Source: Lingula anatina (Eukaryota; Brachiopoda; Lingulata; Lingulida; Lingulidae). From it: a stretch of DNA of 52,303 nt. Each line of letters opens with the position of its first letter. Position 1 is the stretch's first letter. The translations under genes were made by a program, and so were the position numbers. The stretch lies in assembly GCF_001039355.2 (NCBI RefSeq), contig NW_019775720.1, positions 179,566-231,868 of the forward strand, written 5' to 3'. The notes beneath the pieces were generated by a model. The model did no database searches. It was given only the letters and a program-made list of their open reading frames with translations, and was not told the DNA's origin. Shown piece by piece: positions 1 to 11,340 of the stretch.

Positions 1-287
1 ATCCCCAGGCAGGTCGTCATCAGCAGGAAGATGTAGAGAAGAGGAAGGGGGAGAGGGGTCGTCGAACTGAGACCGAGCGGTCGCCGCCGTCGTCGCCATC
101 GCTGCTGAAGAAGCCCAAGGTTATTATGATAATCCCTGACCGGAAAAAAGTGCCGCTGCAATGACATAAGTGGCCGGCCATACCCGCACAGTAATATCAT
201 AGTGTCATTTTCACGATACCTTGCGGCCGGCAGCAAGACAGGCGGGCTGCGCACACTGGCATCAGCAAACTTGTGGACTTCACTCAC
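1..287 (-). CDS. Partial second copy of NALF-like 5' coding sequence
   Basis: This is the same reading frame as the N-terminal 96 or so residues of the gene at 1524-2444, cut by the window edge. It carries the same start codon (287-285), the same basic run before the hydrophobic segment and the same hydrophobic segment. It lies in copy A of a duplicated block next to an N gap, so it is probably not a separate gene. If it were real, it would be a tandem paralogue identical in this stretch. Confidence 0.5.
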   Translation of the reverse strand, partial: MSEVHKFADASVRSPPVLLPAARYRENDTMILLCGYGRPLMSLQRHFFPVRDYHNNLGLLQQRWRRRRRPLGLSSTTPLPLPLLYIFLLMTTCLG

Positions 288-1289
288 TCCGCGGCCTCAT
301 AGCTCGACCGCTGTGGCGTACTCTCCCCAACAACATCTTGATCATCCAAAACAGGGATTTCTACTGAAAATATCAGGTGCTCTATACTACTCACTCACTG
401 CTCTGCCTTGGCATAGCACTTTCTTTATACTCTGTATTATACTCCGTGTGTATTAAACAGTGCAGCGAAAACCCACTGCTGAAATGAACGAGCGACCGGC
501 TAATGCTACTTCATTCCGCCGGGGTCCGGCTCCTTCATTGCGAATAATGATTACTTTCCCAATTTTCGGTAGGCCTGTGTTATTGTGGTGTCTTCGCTTC
601 AATTTCCCGTGATCTGAGCTCGTTTTATGATATAATTTCGAAAGCGTATTCCATGTTCTTCGCCGCTGCCAGCTGCTGCTTATTCCGCCATGTTTGAAAA
701 TCTCGGGGAAAAAAGAGAGTGCGCATGCCCAGTTTAATTATTTTATTGTTCGTTAATTAAAGGGCAGGTTAACAAAATAGGTGTTTTCACGCCTCGTTAC
801 CGATCTCTTAATCAAACTTTTAAAGAGAAATGATTGATAGGTTTTCTGGCGTTAGGATCCTGCGTCTTTGCGGCCGTCTTCATATTAATCAATATTAAAA
901 ACGCACTGGTGAGCTTGAGTCGAAGAGGAAATATAGCGCTCGCGACAACAGCGCGGCTCAGATAGAGAGAGAAGATTCGAGGAGATAGAAGTCGGCGGAT
1001 ATGAATAATCCAGGATTTGAATTACAGTTGGGCTGTGGATTCGAGCGGGGATCGATGGGTTTTCGTTGCAAACCAGAAAATATTCTGTTTCTTATTTGTT
1101 TATTAGTGTTACACATTTTTTTTTCTTTTTCTTCGATGCATCGTACAATGCAAAAGCTGCACTTGCGATGCGTTTCGATCACTGGGAATTTCTCGGAAAA
1201 TGACTGGTAGCCCATGCGAGTTGCAGTATTCTATAATCCCGTTAAGTATAAGGTCAACTGGAAATAGTCGGTGATTTATGGGGGGATTT
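1..1289. repeat. Direct duplicate (copy A) of 2158-3445
   Basis: Bases 1-1289 match 2158-3445 almost perfectly. The offset is 2157, dropping to 2156 after a one-base length difference in the T run near 1115. One substitution is visible near 1168 (gatcactggg against gataactggg near 3325). Copy A ends exactly where the N gap starts and probably continues left of the window. The simplest reading is two haplotype or unmerged contig ends placed side by side, not a biological duplication. Confidence 0.9.
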
Positions 1290-1507
1290 NNNNNNNNNNN
1301 NNNNNNNNNNNNNNNNNNNNNNNNNNNNNNNNNNNNNNNNNNNNNNNNNNNNNNNNNNNNNNNNNNNNNNNNNNNNNNNNNNNNNNNNNNNNNNNNNNNN
1401 NNNNNNNNNNNNNNNNNNNNNNNNNNNNNNNNNNNNNNNNNNNNNNNNNNNNNNNNNNNNNNNNNNNNNNNNNNNNNNNNNNNNNNNNNNNNNNNNNNNN
1501 NNNNNNN
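1290..1507. other. Assembly gap (218 N)
   Basis: This run of N joins two copies of the same sequence. On the right it abuts intron sequence 16 bases past the donor site of the NALF-like exon, on the left the end of copy A at a poly-A-prone site (copy B continues as a run of A). The length is probably a placeholder. Confidence 0.99.
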
Positions 1508-1523
1508 ACGTAATACACCTTAC

Positions 1524-2444
1524 CTTGCAATGATCACAGTTCCAATTAACAGAGTACGTGTGGTTTTTATCCCCTTGGTGATGCCGTTTCCCCTCGCAAT
1601 CAAACTTCGACATCACGTCCAACTCGAAGCGTTCGTACACAGTTTGCACGGTTCTGTCTAAATCCTCTATGCTGCGTATACACTCTTTGCAGACTGTCGT
1701 CGCATTTTTAAAATTATTATTATTATACTCATCATCATTATCATCATTATTATTATTATTACTTAAACCGTCAGCATTTGGTGATGTTTTCTTGTCCTCA
1801 GAACAATTGTCAGTATAGGAACAATTGTGCTTTAGGATAGGGTAGACTGGATATGCATTACAAAATTTGAGGTACATCTTGATGAGCTTCTTCCTGCGCT
1901 GGGGGCAAGTGGGGGAATCACAATAGAGTTCTTGAGCGCTCTGAGAAGCAAGGCACTGTCGCTCCTGGTACTCGTACTGAGTCAAGTTCACAAGGAATAC
2001 ATCTCGTAGAATCCAGGGGGTCGCCAAGCGGAGTTCCCCCGCCGGGCACGACGCTGGAGAGTCACGCGAGGAGGGAGGAAGAGAAGGATCCGAGGATTCT
2101 GATTCTATAAATATCTCACCGTCGTCGTCGCCGTCAGTGGACGCCGGCTGCCCCGATATCCCCAGGCAGGTCGTCATCAGCAGGAAGATGTAGAGAAGAG
2201 GAAGGGGGAGAGGGGTCGTCGAACTGAGACCGAGCGGTCGCCGCCGTCGTCGCCATCGCTGCTGAAGAAGCCCAAGGTTATTATGATAATCCCTGACCGG
2301 AAAAAAGTGCCGCTGCAATGACATAAGTGGCCGGCCATACCCGCACAGTAATATCATAGTGTCATTTTCACGATACCTTGCGGCCGGCAGCAAGACAGGC
2401 GGGCTGCGCACACTGGCATCAGCAAACTTGTGGACTTCACTCAC
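1524..2444 (-). CDS. NALF/FAM155 (NLF-1)-like NALCN channel auxiliary factor, 5' coding exon
   Basis: Members of this family are ER/plasma-membrane partners of the NALCN sodium-leak channel that aid its folding and surface delivery. The exon encodes 307 residues and ends at the donor AAG|GTAAGG (phase 0). Possible starts are Met1, Met30 (2357) and Met41 (2324); the longest is given but not proven. A basic run (RWRRRRRP, about 63-70) precedes one hydrophobic segment (about 78-95). A Cys-rich ectodomain follows with several N-glycosylation sequons (NLT, NCS, NAT, NHT). The diagnostic part is near the end: CKECIRSIEDLDRTVQTVYE, then a Cys and YSVNWNCDHCK. This fits the FAM155 pattern C-x2-C...LD..(A/V)Q..YE.F...YSV....CK. 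The Cys-rich remainder must lie in exons to the left, outside the window. The family assignment rests on remembered motif spacing. Confidence 0.72.
1713..1761 (-). repeat. Coding trinucleotide microsatellite (poly-Asn/Asp)
   Basis: An ATT/ATC trinucleotide tract in the NALF-like exon encodes runs of Asn and Asp (NNNNN, DD, NNNN) between two Cys-containing blocks. The tract is in frame and probably a flexible, length-variable linker. Confidence 0.85.
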
Positions 2445-3445
2445 TCCGCGGCCTCATAGCTCGACCGCTGTGGCGTACTCTCCCCAACAACATCTTGATC
2501 ATCCAAAACAGGGATTTCTACTGAAAATATCAGGTGCTCTATACTACTCACTCACTGCTCTGCCTTGGCATAGCACTTTCTTTATACTCTGTATTATACT
2601 CCGTGTGTATTAAACAGTGCAGCGAAAACCCACTGCTGAAATGAACGAGCGACCGGCTAATGCTACTTCATTCCGCCGGGGTCCGGCTCCTTCATTGCGA
2701 ATAATGATTACTTTCCCAATTTTCGGTAGGCCTGTGTTATTGTGGTGTCTTCGCTTCAATTTCCCGTGATCTGAGCTCGTTTTATGATATAATTTCGAAA
2801 GCGTATTCCATGTTCTTCGCCGCTGCCAGCTGCTGCTTATTCCGCCATGTTTGAAAATCTCGGGGAAAAAAGAGAGTGCGCATGCCCAGTTTAATTATTT
2901 TATTGTTCGTTAATTAAAGGGCAGGTTAACAAAATAGGTGTTTTCACGCCTCGTTACCGATCTCTTAATCAAACTTTTAAAGAGAAATGATTGATAGGTT
3001 TTCTGGCGTTAGGATCCTGCGTCTTTGCGGCCGTCTTCATATTAATCAATATTAAAAACGCACTGGTGAGCTTGAGTCGAAGAGGAAATATAGCGCTCGC
3101 GACAACAGCGCGGCTCAGATAGAGAGAGAAGATTCGAGGAGATAGAAGTCGGCGGATATGAATAATCCAGGATTTGAATTACAGTTGGGCTGTGGATTCG
3201 AGCGGGGATCGATGGGTTTTCGTTGCAAACCAGAAAATATTCTGTTTCTTATTTGTTTATTAGTGTTACACATTTTTTTTCTTTTTCTTCGATGCATCGT
3301 ACAATGCAAAAGCTGCACTTGCGATGCGTTTCGATAACTGGGAATTTCTCGGAAAATGACTGGTAGCCCATGCGAGTTGCAGTATTCTATAATCCCGTTA
3401 AGTATAAGGTCAACTGGAAATAGTCGGTGATTTATGGGGGGATTT
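2158..3445. repeat. Direct duplicate (copy B) of 1-1289
   Basis: This is the counterpart of copy A. It contains the 5' part of the NALF-like exon and about 1 kb upstream of it, and continues into unique sequence at 3446. It is probably the true copy, since it is continuous with the complete exon. Confidence 0.9.
2445..3445 (-). promoter_or_regulatory. Probable 5' UTR/promoter region of the NALF-like gene
   Basis: About 1 kb directly upstream of the NALF-like start is less AT-rich than the rest of the window and contains several CpG-rich patches (for example around 2680 and 3090). It holds an NRF1-like GTGCGCATGCCC (2876-2887) and a YY1-like CCGCCATGTTT near 2842. No TATA box was identified. 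The assignment comes from position and composition only. Confidence 0.35.
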
Positions 3446-5019
3446 TAAAAAAAAAATCAAAACCGAGGTGCTCCATGTTACTGGTTGCGGGGGGAAAGCG
3501 GTTTAATTTCAAGCTCAGTAATGAACCTTACGATTTTGAAAACATCTTATATAGACCTAATTCTAGCTAACCATCTTTTTTATATAAATTACCCGTCCGT
3601 GTGTACTGGCGTTACATATATATATTTGCTGCCCAATTTGCATTTTGGCATATGGCCTAGCAAATACTGCGCAAATGAGCAAATACTATATTCTACGAAT
3701 TCGTCACGTTTTGCCAATTAGTTTTATTAAGGTATTTTGACTCACCGTTCTGTTTTAATTTGTCATATAAAAGGCAAAAAGATCGCTTTAGGAACGTAGA
3801 AACAGTTTAATATCTGAAAATCGATCTATTTTCCTATTCAATTGAAGATGGTATGTGAATCGGTAATCTAAGCACCGTCGTTCGTTCTGAAGTATTACGC
3901 ATGCAGAAGACAAGATTGACCTGCGCGTCTTTGCACAAATTGATGCTTCTTTGATTGCAGTCTTACGACGTATGCGTAGTCTCGTGGTAGAGCCAATTAG
4001 CTAATTGGTCGATTGTTATGACGAATTAACGCGTCAGGATGCTCATGAAACGCCAACCTTCATTTTAACGCCCTACGAAGGAAATCATTGAATAGCGCGT
4101 TTGAAATGCCAGCGGATGTTGCTACTTCCAGTCTTTCAATCATTCGCGATATAGTTCATAATACAAGAAATGATAGTTACGTAATCTCCTATTCGAATAT
4201 AGAAGTTGAGCAATTCTCTTAGGTGGTATTTATTGCTTGCTATTATCACCGTTGAGGGTAACGCAGCGGTGGTTGACACTTGTTATAGTGTCTTTGCTGT
4301 GTCTTGGCAATAAAGGGAAGATCTGTAAACGGAGGAAGCTTCCTTTCAAGAGCCCATTACCGTGAATGCACAGAAATACGCCAATGGGCCATATATAGAT
4401 CATCAACCCCAAACTTAATCGACAGCGCACTATTCTAATTCATCTTATATTTTCCGACAATAACAGCCGATATTCATATTGTGTGGAATCTGGCATCGCC
4501 GTTTACCATTGAGTGCGGAGACAGGCGGAGATCTTATCAAGCGACACCAAGGTTTCATTTCTGCAATGTTTCGGAGGGAGGGAGTGGAGGGGGTTGATTG
4601 GTTGGAGAATCAGACGAGGACTGAATACCACTATCAAAGTATTCAAATTTGGCATTTAGGAAAATGTTGTTAAGATCTTCCTTCTTCTCCCACTCTTTTA
4701 CTGATGATAACCAATCCTGCATTTTTTCCAGAAAAGGAAGTAGCGGATTTAATCAACTGAGACCTTCATTATCTATAAGTTAAAAGATACCAACCAATGA
4801 TTTCGCACATAATATCGTTTTTTAGATTATTTATTTATTTATTAAAGTGGCAATTTCATGTATCCGACACCCCCTACTTTCCCAAGGTCAGCAACTTTGC
4901 AGCATGGTTGGCTTTTTTTTTTTTTTTCAATTTTTAATAGCTCATAATTCAATGAAACGTTTTACTCAAGAACTCTGTGTAAGCACGAAATCCTCTGGCG
5001 TCTTTTAGAAAGTATACAC

Positions 5020-5295
5020 TTCCCACACCCACACCCACACCAGGTCCGTAGCCGGGGTGGGGGTGGGGGGTCGAAAGTAACCCCTTTTTGCCAGGAAAAG
5101 GTCCCCTCTGGATGAAATTTTACCTAGGTACAGGAATGGTTCACGGTAAAAGGTCCACTTTTTCATAAAAAGAACCCCCCATTTGAAATGGCTGGCTACA
5201 GGCCTGCATACCCACACCCAAAGCCCTCTTTCTCTCACGCCCACACCCACACCCCACTTTCTCTTACACCCACACCCACACCCCTCTTTCTCTCA
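5020..5295. repeat. (CCCACA)n minisatellite split by an inserted element
   Basis: Tandem CCCACA units occur at about 5020-5040 and again from 5208 to 5283. The element at 5041-5206 sits between the two blocks. Confidence 0.75.
5041..5206. mobile_element. Short inverted-repeat element with CAGGYCYGTAGCCRG ends
   Basis: The left end CAGGTCCGTAGCCGG (5041) is matched in reverse complement by CTGGCTACAGGCCTG (5192-5206). The interior contains G/C runs and no coding sequence. Sequences starting CAGGCCCGTAGCCAG are, from memory, widespread repeats in marine invertebrate genomes. Confidence 0.55.
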
Positions 5296-7005
5296 TTGGC
5301 TACCCCACATTATTTTGCCGAACGATTCGGTGACTTTTGGTCACCGCTTTTCTCTGCTTCAACCAAAGCTACCACGCCAGAATAACACCGCAGCTACAAA
5401 CATGGAGCGGTCACCGGTAATTTGATGAGAAGATTATATTGAACAACTGCAATGCCTCACATTCTAAAAACCATTTCATATCTCTCCTAGAATACCGCCG
5501 TTCCTAATCCACTGGATACGGACTTCTTAGCTTAGCTCAGCTTGCGTGAAAGCCGAGGGCAATGAGACTATCGAGGCAAATCGGCGCTGATAAATAAGCA
5601 GACAGTGAAAGCAGCAAATCGATCTGAGCAGAATTAAATTTAAATATTAAATTTCCGACCCGCGGTTCTTCTGCATTTTTCCCTTGAAAAAGACGCGGAA
5701 GCCCTAAGGAGTTTATCAATTCACTTGCGAGCTTTTCTCGTCGATGAGAAAGAGAAGACAATGACGTTAAATCGCCCTTTGAATTTTATGAAAAGGAATA
5801 TTGTGATAGGGGATTGCGTACTCTGGGCTTTTTACGGAGAGCTGAGATAGAGAGAGACTGCCGAATGCAATGCGATGGTTGTGACAAGATGGGCACCGCT
5901 AACACAATGAAGTGCCACCCGCACTGCTAATGCAATATTACTGGCGGTTCCAGAATTTTGCTGAAGGGGTTGGGGTCACAAAGAGATTCTTTCACTAAGT
6001 CTATAGTGTGGATAATTTTAGTAAAAAATAGTAAGCGAGGATAATTGTGCTTTGTGACTCGTCTTAATTGTTTCTGTAATAAAAAACTTTCGTAGTTTGT
6101 TCTGTAGAATGAGAAACAATGAGTACTTTGCAGACGACTGCGTGACTTGGGTGAATTCAAATACACACTGTACCTGAGTGTATTTTCTTAGATTAATGTG
6201 GCAGAGTACTCCTTTTTTTTTTTTTTTTTTCACCAGTTTGTGCATTTAATGTCCACAAAGTTGTTGTCTTTATCTTTTGCCGTTACGCGAGGTAGTAAAT
6301 ACAACTCTTTTATATCCTTTCATATTATTTATTAAGTACTTTCTAGTTGGTTCCCGTGCCGCTTTCTTTTCATTTCTATCTTTTACCTTATGCAATCTTC
6401 AGCGACCTTCTCTCGTTTACATTACACGCAGTTGTATAAGTATCATAAGAGCATGTCAATCTACTCAGTTACTCTACAAAACGCCCCCTCCTTATTCACT
6501 GGTGGCTGTCAATTACTAACATTATATGTTTTAAAACCTAAACTGATTTCCAGAAAACATTCAAATTATTGACAGAAATTTAAATATAAAGTTCACATTG
6601 GTGGAATAAAAGACTCCTGGCAGTACTGCCTCTATGTCGGAATTAATTTGTTCTGAGAAAACCCCGATATTCCCTCTGCTGCATAATTAATTGCATACTG
6701 GAAGTGAAAATTGAAAAACAGAGCAAACCCGCTGTTTTTGTCTTGGCTGCCATTATTTCCCCACTTTAGTATCTGGCTAATTGCATGCCATTTATTGCTA
6801 TACCATTAGGCTGATTCAAACCGTGCATAAAGCTCAAGTTTGTGGTGCCGCGCTACTTCCTGTATGAAGTAAATCGATTTTTCCTTTAAATAATTCATAT
6901 TTAATTTTGAAAAAAACTATTAGGTTGTTTGGGTGCCGGGAGCAAATCATCTTAAAATAAATACCATATGAAAAAATATATTAATGTCATTATTGAGAAT
7001 AAAAG

Positions 7006-7152
7006 CAGGCCCGTAACCAGCATTTTTAAGGAGGAGGTTAATTTTCAGCAAAAAGTGGGCCCTTACCACAAAATCATCTTGCACTTAGCTCAAAATTTTA
7101 CCCAGATCGGACCCTTTTTCTGCAAAAGGGAGCTTTGTTCAATTCCCCCCCC

Positions 7153-7183
<31 letters not shown>

Positions 7184-7190
7184 ACACACA
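7006..7190 (+). repeat. Partial copy of the CAGGCCCGTAGCCAG repeat, ending in C and CA runs
   Basis: CAGGCCCGTAACCAG at 7006-7020 matches the end of the element at 5041. The similarity continues through motifs such as aaaaagtgggcccttac. The sequence then runs into a long C homopolymer and a (CA)n tract. No opposite terminus was found. Confidence 0.5.
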
Positions 7191-7269
7191 GTGACAATAT
7201 TAACCAATGCATAATGTATAACATAAGGTGCCAATGCTCACCAAGGGTTACCCAAGGGCATTGGAGCTT

Positions 7270-7270
7270 N
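7270..7270. other. Single ambiguous base in a C run
   Basis: One N precedes a run of ten C, a likely sequencing or homopolymer problem. Confidence 0.9.
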
Positions 7271-8734
7271 CCCCCCCCCCCATCCGCTCTCCCTCTCTGG
7301 CTACTGTCCCGAAGAACATCTGATTCCATAATGCATTTTTAAACAGAACTTCAACTTGAAACAGTAATGAGATTCATAAGAACAAGATTTATTGCATAAT
7401 TGGCATACTTTGACTGAAACAATGTGGTATGGACGAAGGCCAAGGGTATTTTATACAATGTATGTAAAGTCATATGTTTCTACGGAAATTGACGGCCATT
7501 TAATACATTTAAAGTTGCCTCTAAATTTCTTCTGGGGCCAATGAGAATCTTAATCATATCAGCAACTTTTCAGGAAACACAATTTTCAATTTCAGAAAGT
7601 TTTTTTCTGAGGTATATTCCTTTTGAAAGAACTTCAGTGAACTGGAGACGCGTAACTTTTAGAGATGGACCCTAATTTGAATTGGATTACGCATAATATA
7701 TGTGTTTTCCTTCATAAAAAAGAAGGGAAGACATAAAATATTATAATAAAAACTCAGTATCTATGTATCTTCATGTTAACGCTTCTCAGTTATATTTATC
7801 TTGATCTATTATCTCTACAATTGCCTCAATATCCCAGATTTCATGTTTTTAATAGTGGACCAAAAGAAGTCAACTCTCGAGTAGCTACATGTAGGTGAGA
7901 ACCAGGACTCCATGCCCTGGTAAACCTGATATTAACACTCACGTGGTTTCCCCACAATAAAATCACGGGCCTCATTTGCTACCACCTTTATTGCCATTTT
8001 ATAGGTGACTCCAATTTGCAGGAACTCCTCATACTTTTGAGATGGGCCCTAATTTGAATTAAATTTCCCTTACACTAATGTGTCGTGCTTCGACAATTTT
8101 TTAGGTCATTTTCCACGTTTTATCCTAGACTTCTTGCAGCTCACATATTTTGAAGTACAGTGTCATATTGACGTATACTTCTACCCGTGCGTGTATGCGA
8201 TTGACCAGACGGTACCCAGGTATGACAAGTGTCTGTGAATCACAGTGAAGAGAAATATTCACAAGACTGCGACATAAACACACTGTTAACATAACACAGA
8301 GACTATTTTGAAATTATTTAATCATGGATTTTTCCGCCTTTGCGGATTGTTAATGGACGGGGTAGTTAAGGATACTTCACCAAGTAAGTCACCTTCTAAA
8401 TATTAAGTAATTGAATAATGTCTGCACAGCCTGAAGAAGAAGAAAATGGTTTATATAAGTTTCTCAAAGGTTTTGGATTAAGTATACCTTTGCGATAAAG
8501 GGATACTTGCATAAGTTTCTCGGGAAGGTTTTTTACATTTATTTTTCATTTATCTATTTTATATTTGCTATATGAATGTGTAACATACATTATAGCCTTT
8601 ATAAATGGTCTATTCAAGATAAACTCTTTCAAGTTTCAGAACTGCTTTCTAGGCGATTTGGTATGTAGTAACCGTAGTAAAGATTGCCGTGTACAGAACT
8701 ACTGAATTTGGAGACATCTATCACCTGTACTGAA

Positions 8735-8849
8735 ATGAGACAGTCTCTGACTTGGCTGACATTTATGCTGGGTCTTACACTTGTGGGACTTTTGTGTTAC
8801 GTCATTTTGTACTCGCTGATGACGTCACGAACGCACTTTAGCAATACAG
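8735..8849 (+). CDS. Sulfotransferase exon 1 (signal anchor)
   Basis: Encodes the cytoplasmic tail and transmembrane anchor (MRQSLTWLTFMLGLTLVGLL...). The donor is ACAG|GTACGG, phase 1. Confidence 0.8.
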
Positions 8850-10869
8850 GTACGGGTCTAGGTGTGCAATACCACTTATGTACTTTAATGTTCTTTTGAA
8901 CCTGCATTTCCAGCTATTAAATGTGCATACAAATGAAGTTGTTGTTACTAATTGATGATAAATCTCTGTCTCTTTCTTTTGTTGTGAATGGTTTATTTTT
9001 GTTTTTATTGTATATCAGCGTATTTGGAATACCAGGGATTGGGCGGGGAGTCAGCATTAAATCCACAGGTGAGTGAGAGAAAACGGCACTGGCCTAGTGC
9101 ACAAATTAAGAATTGCATAACTAATGTGAATTAATGTTTTGTTAAACGTTTTATACGCATCAGAAAATACGGTAATGGGGGGGGGGGGGGATTTTAATTT
9201 TACAGATACAGTATTTCTCGAGAGAAATTTTCTTAAAATTATAACAAAAGTAAAAAGCAGGCTACTCCTTAGTTCTATTCTATGCAACAAAAGCACCATG
9301 AATGCCATACAGAAATATAATTTTTGTGATTGTAAAATTATATATCTGACAGTTTTATTATTTTTGGCAATTAAAAAGATTGGGTAATAACCGTAATTAG
9401 AGGAGTTCGGTATTTACGGTGGATTGAACTAATACAGTATCAGAATCTCATTAAATGATTACAAGTATGTAAACAAGTAGGGCATGTTGAAGTATGGTGA
9501 TTATCAATGCACAGGCAGATGTCACATCTCATAAACCTAAAAAAGACATTTATTTATTTATCGATTGTACATGTACTTGAGTATACGGGTAGATTACTTA
9601 GGCTTATTGGACGCGACAGTTGCTTGTGATTCAACATGATCAGCGTTTCATAATATGATTTGGCGAAATTTTGAGTTATGAAAAGTAATTATAGTCTAAT
9701 TTAGCAGGATAATAAGCAAGAGGAATTCCATTCATACTCTAATATACTTGTAATGTGTGTTTGGTATCATTTGTCAAGTACGAGACCTAGGAACACGCGC
9801 ATGCACGCAAACACAGTCGTACACATTAACGAGCGCTCAGTCACAATCGTCCGTTGCTCTTCACGTGAACTATATGATATGATTCGAAAAGCAAGGTGGG
9901 TTACTTATTTAGCCAACTTTCATCTCTAATCTTCTCTTTTATAAATCTTAACATTTCCAGCACGCAGCCTGGAGTTTAGCCCCTGAGCCTTGGGTCTATG
10001 AAATGAAGACCAGGCGACGGCACTTAAAAGACGCCTGTTCGTCCTTAAAGTCACCAAAAAAGGATGGTGTCCCAGTACGAAACATCACCACCGAGTTCAT
10101 GTTTGTGGACGAGCGCCACCGCCTCCTGTACTGCGCCATTCCCAAAGTGGGATGTACCAATTTTATAAGACTAATGTACGGTCTGACTGCCAATGCCGAT
10201 AGTGATGGCTACCAAGATATCGGAGCCGGGGAGGTCCACGCTGAATATCGCAAGTACCTGACTCCACTTAATTCCTTCTCGGACTTTGGGATTCAATTTC
10301 GCCTCGACCATTACCTGAAGGTGATATTAGTACGACATCCGTTTGAGAGGTTAGTTTCCGCGTTCAGAAACAAACTTGAGCGACACACTATATTGTCCTT
10401 TAATGAAGGAACGATTATTGCCAAATATTTCGAACCGCATGCGACAAAGGCAACGATCCGGACGGGGGACGGGGTGACATTTGAAGGTTTTGTCAGATAT
10501 CTCAATTTCAAAGCAGCTAAAGACCCGGATGCACTTGATCAGCATTGGAGACGATTCTTCGAGCTGTGCAACCCGTGTGACGTACATTATGACGTCATAG
10601 GGCGTCACGAGACCGTCGAGCGTGACGTCAATATGGTTCTTAAAGTACTTGGAGTAGCAGACTTGTTTCATTATCCGAGGAAAAATATGCAGCATGTATC
10701 GTCGGCTGATCTTTGGAAGATATATTTTACGAACGTTTCTAGTTCACAATTAACGAAATTGTGGGCTTTTTATAAACTAGATGGAGATTTGTTTAACTAT
10801 ACCTTAAATTCTTTGAATTTTGTCGTCAAGAAAAGATTACGTAATGAACATATGGCAGTGCTAACCTGA
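8735..10869 (+). CDS. Carbohydrate sulfotransferase, HNK-1/chondroitin-4-O type (CHST8-14 family), whole gene span
   Basis: A Golgi type II membrane enzyme that transfers sulfate from PAPS to a glycan. Three coding exons (8735-8849, 9019-9068, 9961-10869) join with matching phases into 357 residues, normal for this family. Residues 9-28 form a signal-anchor helix after a short N tail. The 5'-phosphosulfate loop is PKVGCTNF (116-123) and the 3'-phosphate loop RHPFERLVSAF (180-190). A family-typical CNPC (258-261) is followed by YDVIGRHETVERD (265-277), as in the C4ST group. An in-frame upstream Met (8684) would add 17 residues; 8735 is preferred because it puts the anchor near the N terminus. 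The exact acceptor sugar cannot be told. AATAAA follows at 10948. Confidence 0.9.
9019..9068 (+). CDS. Sulfotransferase exon 2 (stem)
   Basis: A 50-nt exon with acceptor TATATCAG|CG and donor CACAG|GTGAGT. It encodes AYLEYQGLGGESALNPQ, a probable Golgi stem, and restores phase 0 for exon 3. Confidence 0.8.
9961..10869 (+). CDS. Sulfotransferase exon 3 (catalytic domain)
   Basis: Acceptor ATTTCCAG|CACGCAG. The exon is open from HAAWSLAPEPWVYE through the whole catalytic domain to TGA at 10867-10869. Both PAPS-binding loops are here. The Met at 10003 is internal, not the start. Confidence 0.92.
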   Translation, partial: HAAWSLAPEPWVYEMKTRRRHLKDACSSLKSPKKDGVPVRNITTEFMFVDERHRLLYCAIPKVGCTNFIRLMYGLTANADSDGYQDIGAGEVHAEYRKYLTPLNSFSDFGIQFRLDHYLKVILVRHPFERLVSAFRNKLERHTILSFNEGTIIAKYFEPHATKATIRTGDGVTFEGFVRYLNFKAAKDPDALDQHWRRFFELCNPCDVHYDVIGRHETVERDVNMVLKVLGVADLFHYPRKNMQHVSSADLWKIYFTNVSSSQLTKLWAFYKLDGDLFNYTLNSLNFVVKKRLRNEHMAVLT

Positions 10870-10947
10870 ATCAAATTTCAAAGGTGCGAAAAAAACTACA
10901 CTTGATTTAAAATTGTTAATTTTAATCATCTGCTTACATATCACAAA

Positions 10948-11226
10948 AATAAACAGAATTGTCACGAAATGTCCGAGTTGTGTGTTGATGTATCACTTTT
11001 TGTTGTTACAGTAAAAGCGAACATCTGTGTTCTAACCAGCTGCCGAATTTGTCGTCTGCTTGAGCTCTGGCCACCTATCGACCGTTTATCTCCTGAACAT
11101 GTGACTGATGAGCTTCATGTAGCCAGTCAGCTGTTGACTTGGGTGCTTTGAAAAGAAAAGAAAAAGAACGTCTAAGATAAAATTGTCCATAATGTGTTAA
11201 CAATGGCACAGAACGCATTTAATAAA
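10948..11226 (+). terminator. Candidate polyadenylation signals of the sulfotransferase
   Basis: AATAAA occurs at 10948-10953 and 11221-11226, 80 and 350 bases after the stop codon. Which is used cannot be told from sequence. Confidence 0.4.
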
Positions 11227-11340
11227 CTATTCCATAAAAATAAATTTTGGATAACTCATTTGCCCATTTGTTCAAAACATTGTATCCAAATGTGTTTTCC
11301 TTGGAAATAAAGGATCATACAGGATAAAATGCCGAAAATT

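Larger units (their letters stand above)
3446..8683. other. Intergenic region, no gene recognised
   Basis: No exon with homology or paired splice sites was seen. The open frames are short and low in complexity. The region holds the minisatellite and repeats listed separately, poly-T near 6211-6230, and C and CA runs near 7145-7190. Confidence 0.6.

Noticed and set aside
202-456. Plus-strand open frame, repeated at 2359-2613
   Set aside because: It is antisense to the start of the NALF-like exon and its upstream region, and appears twice only because the block is duplicated.
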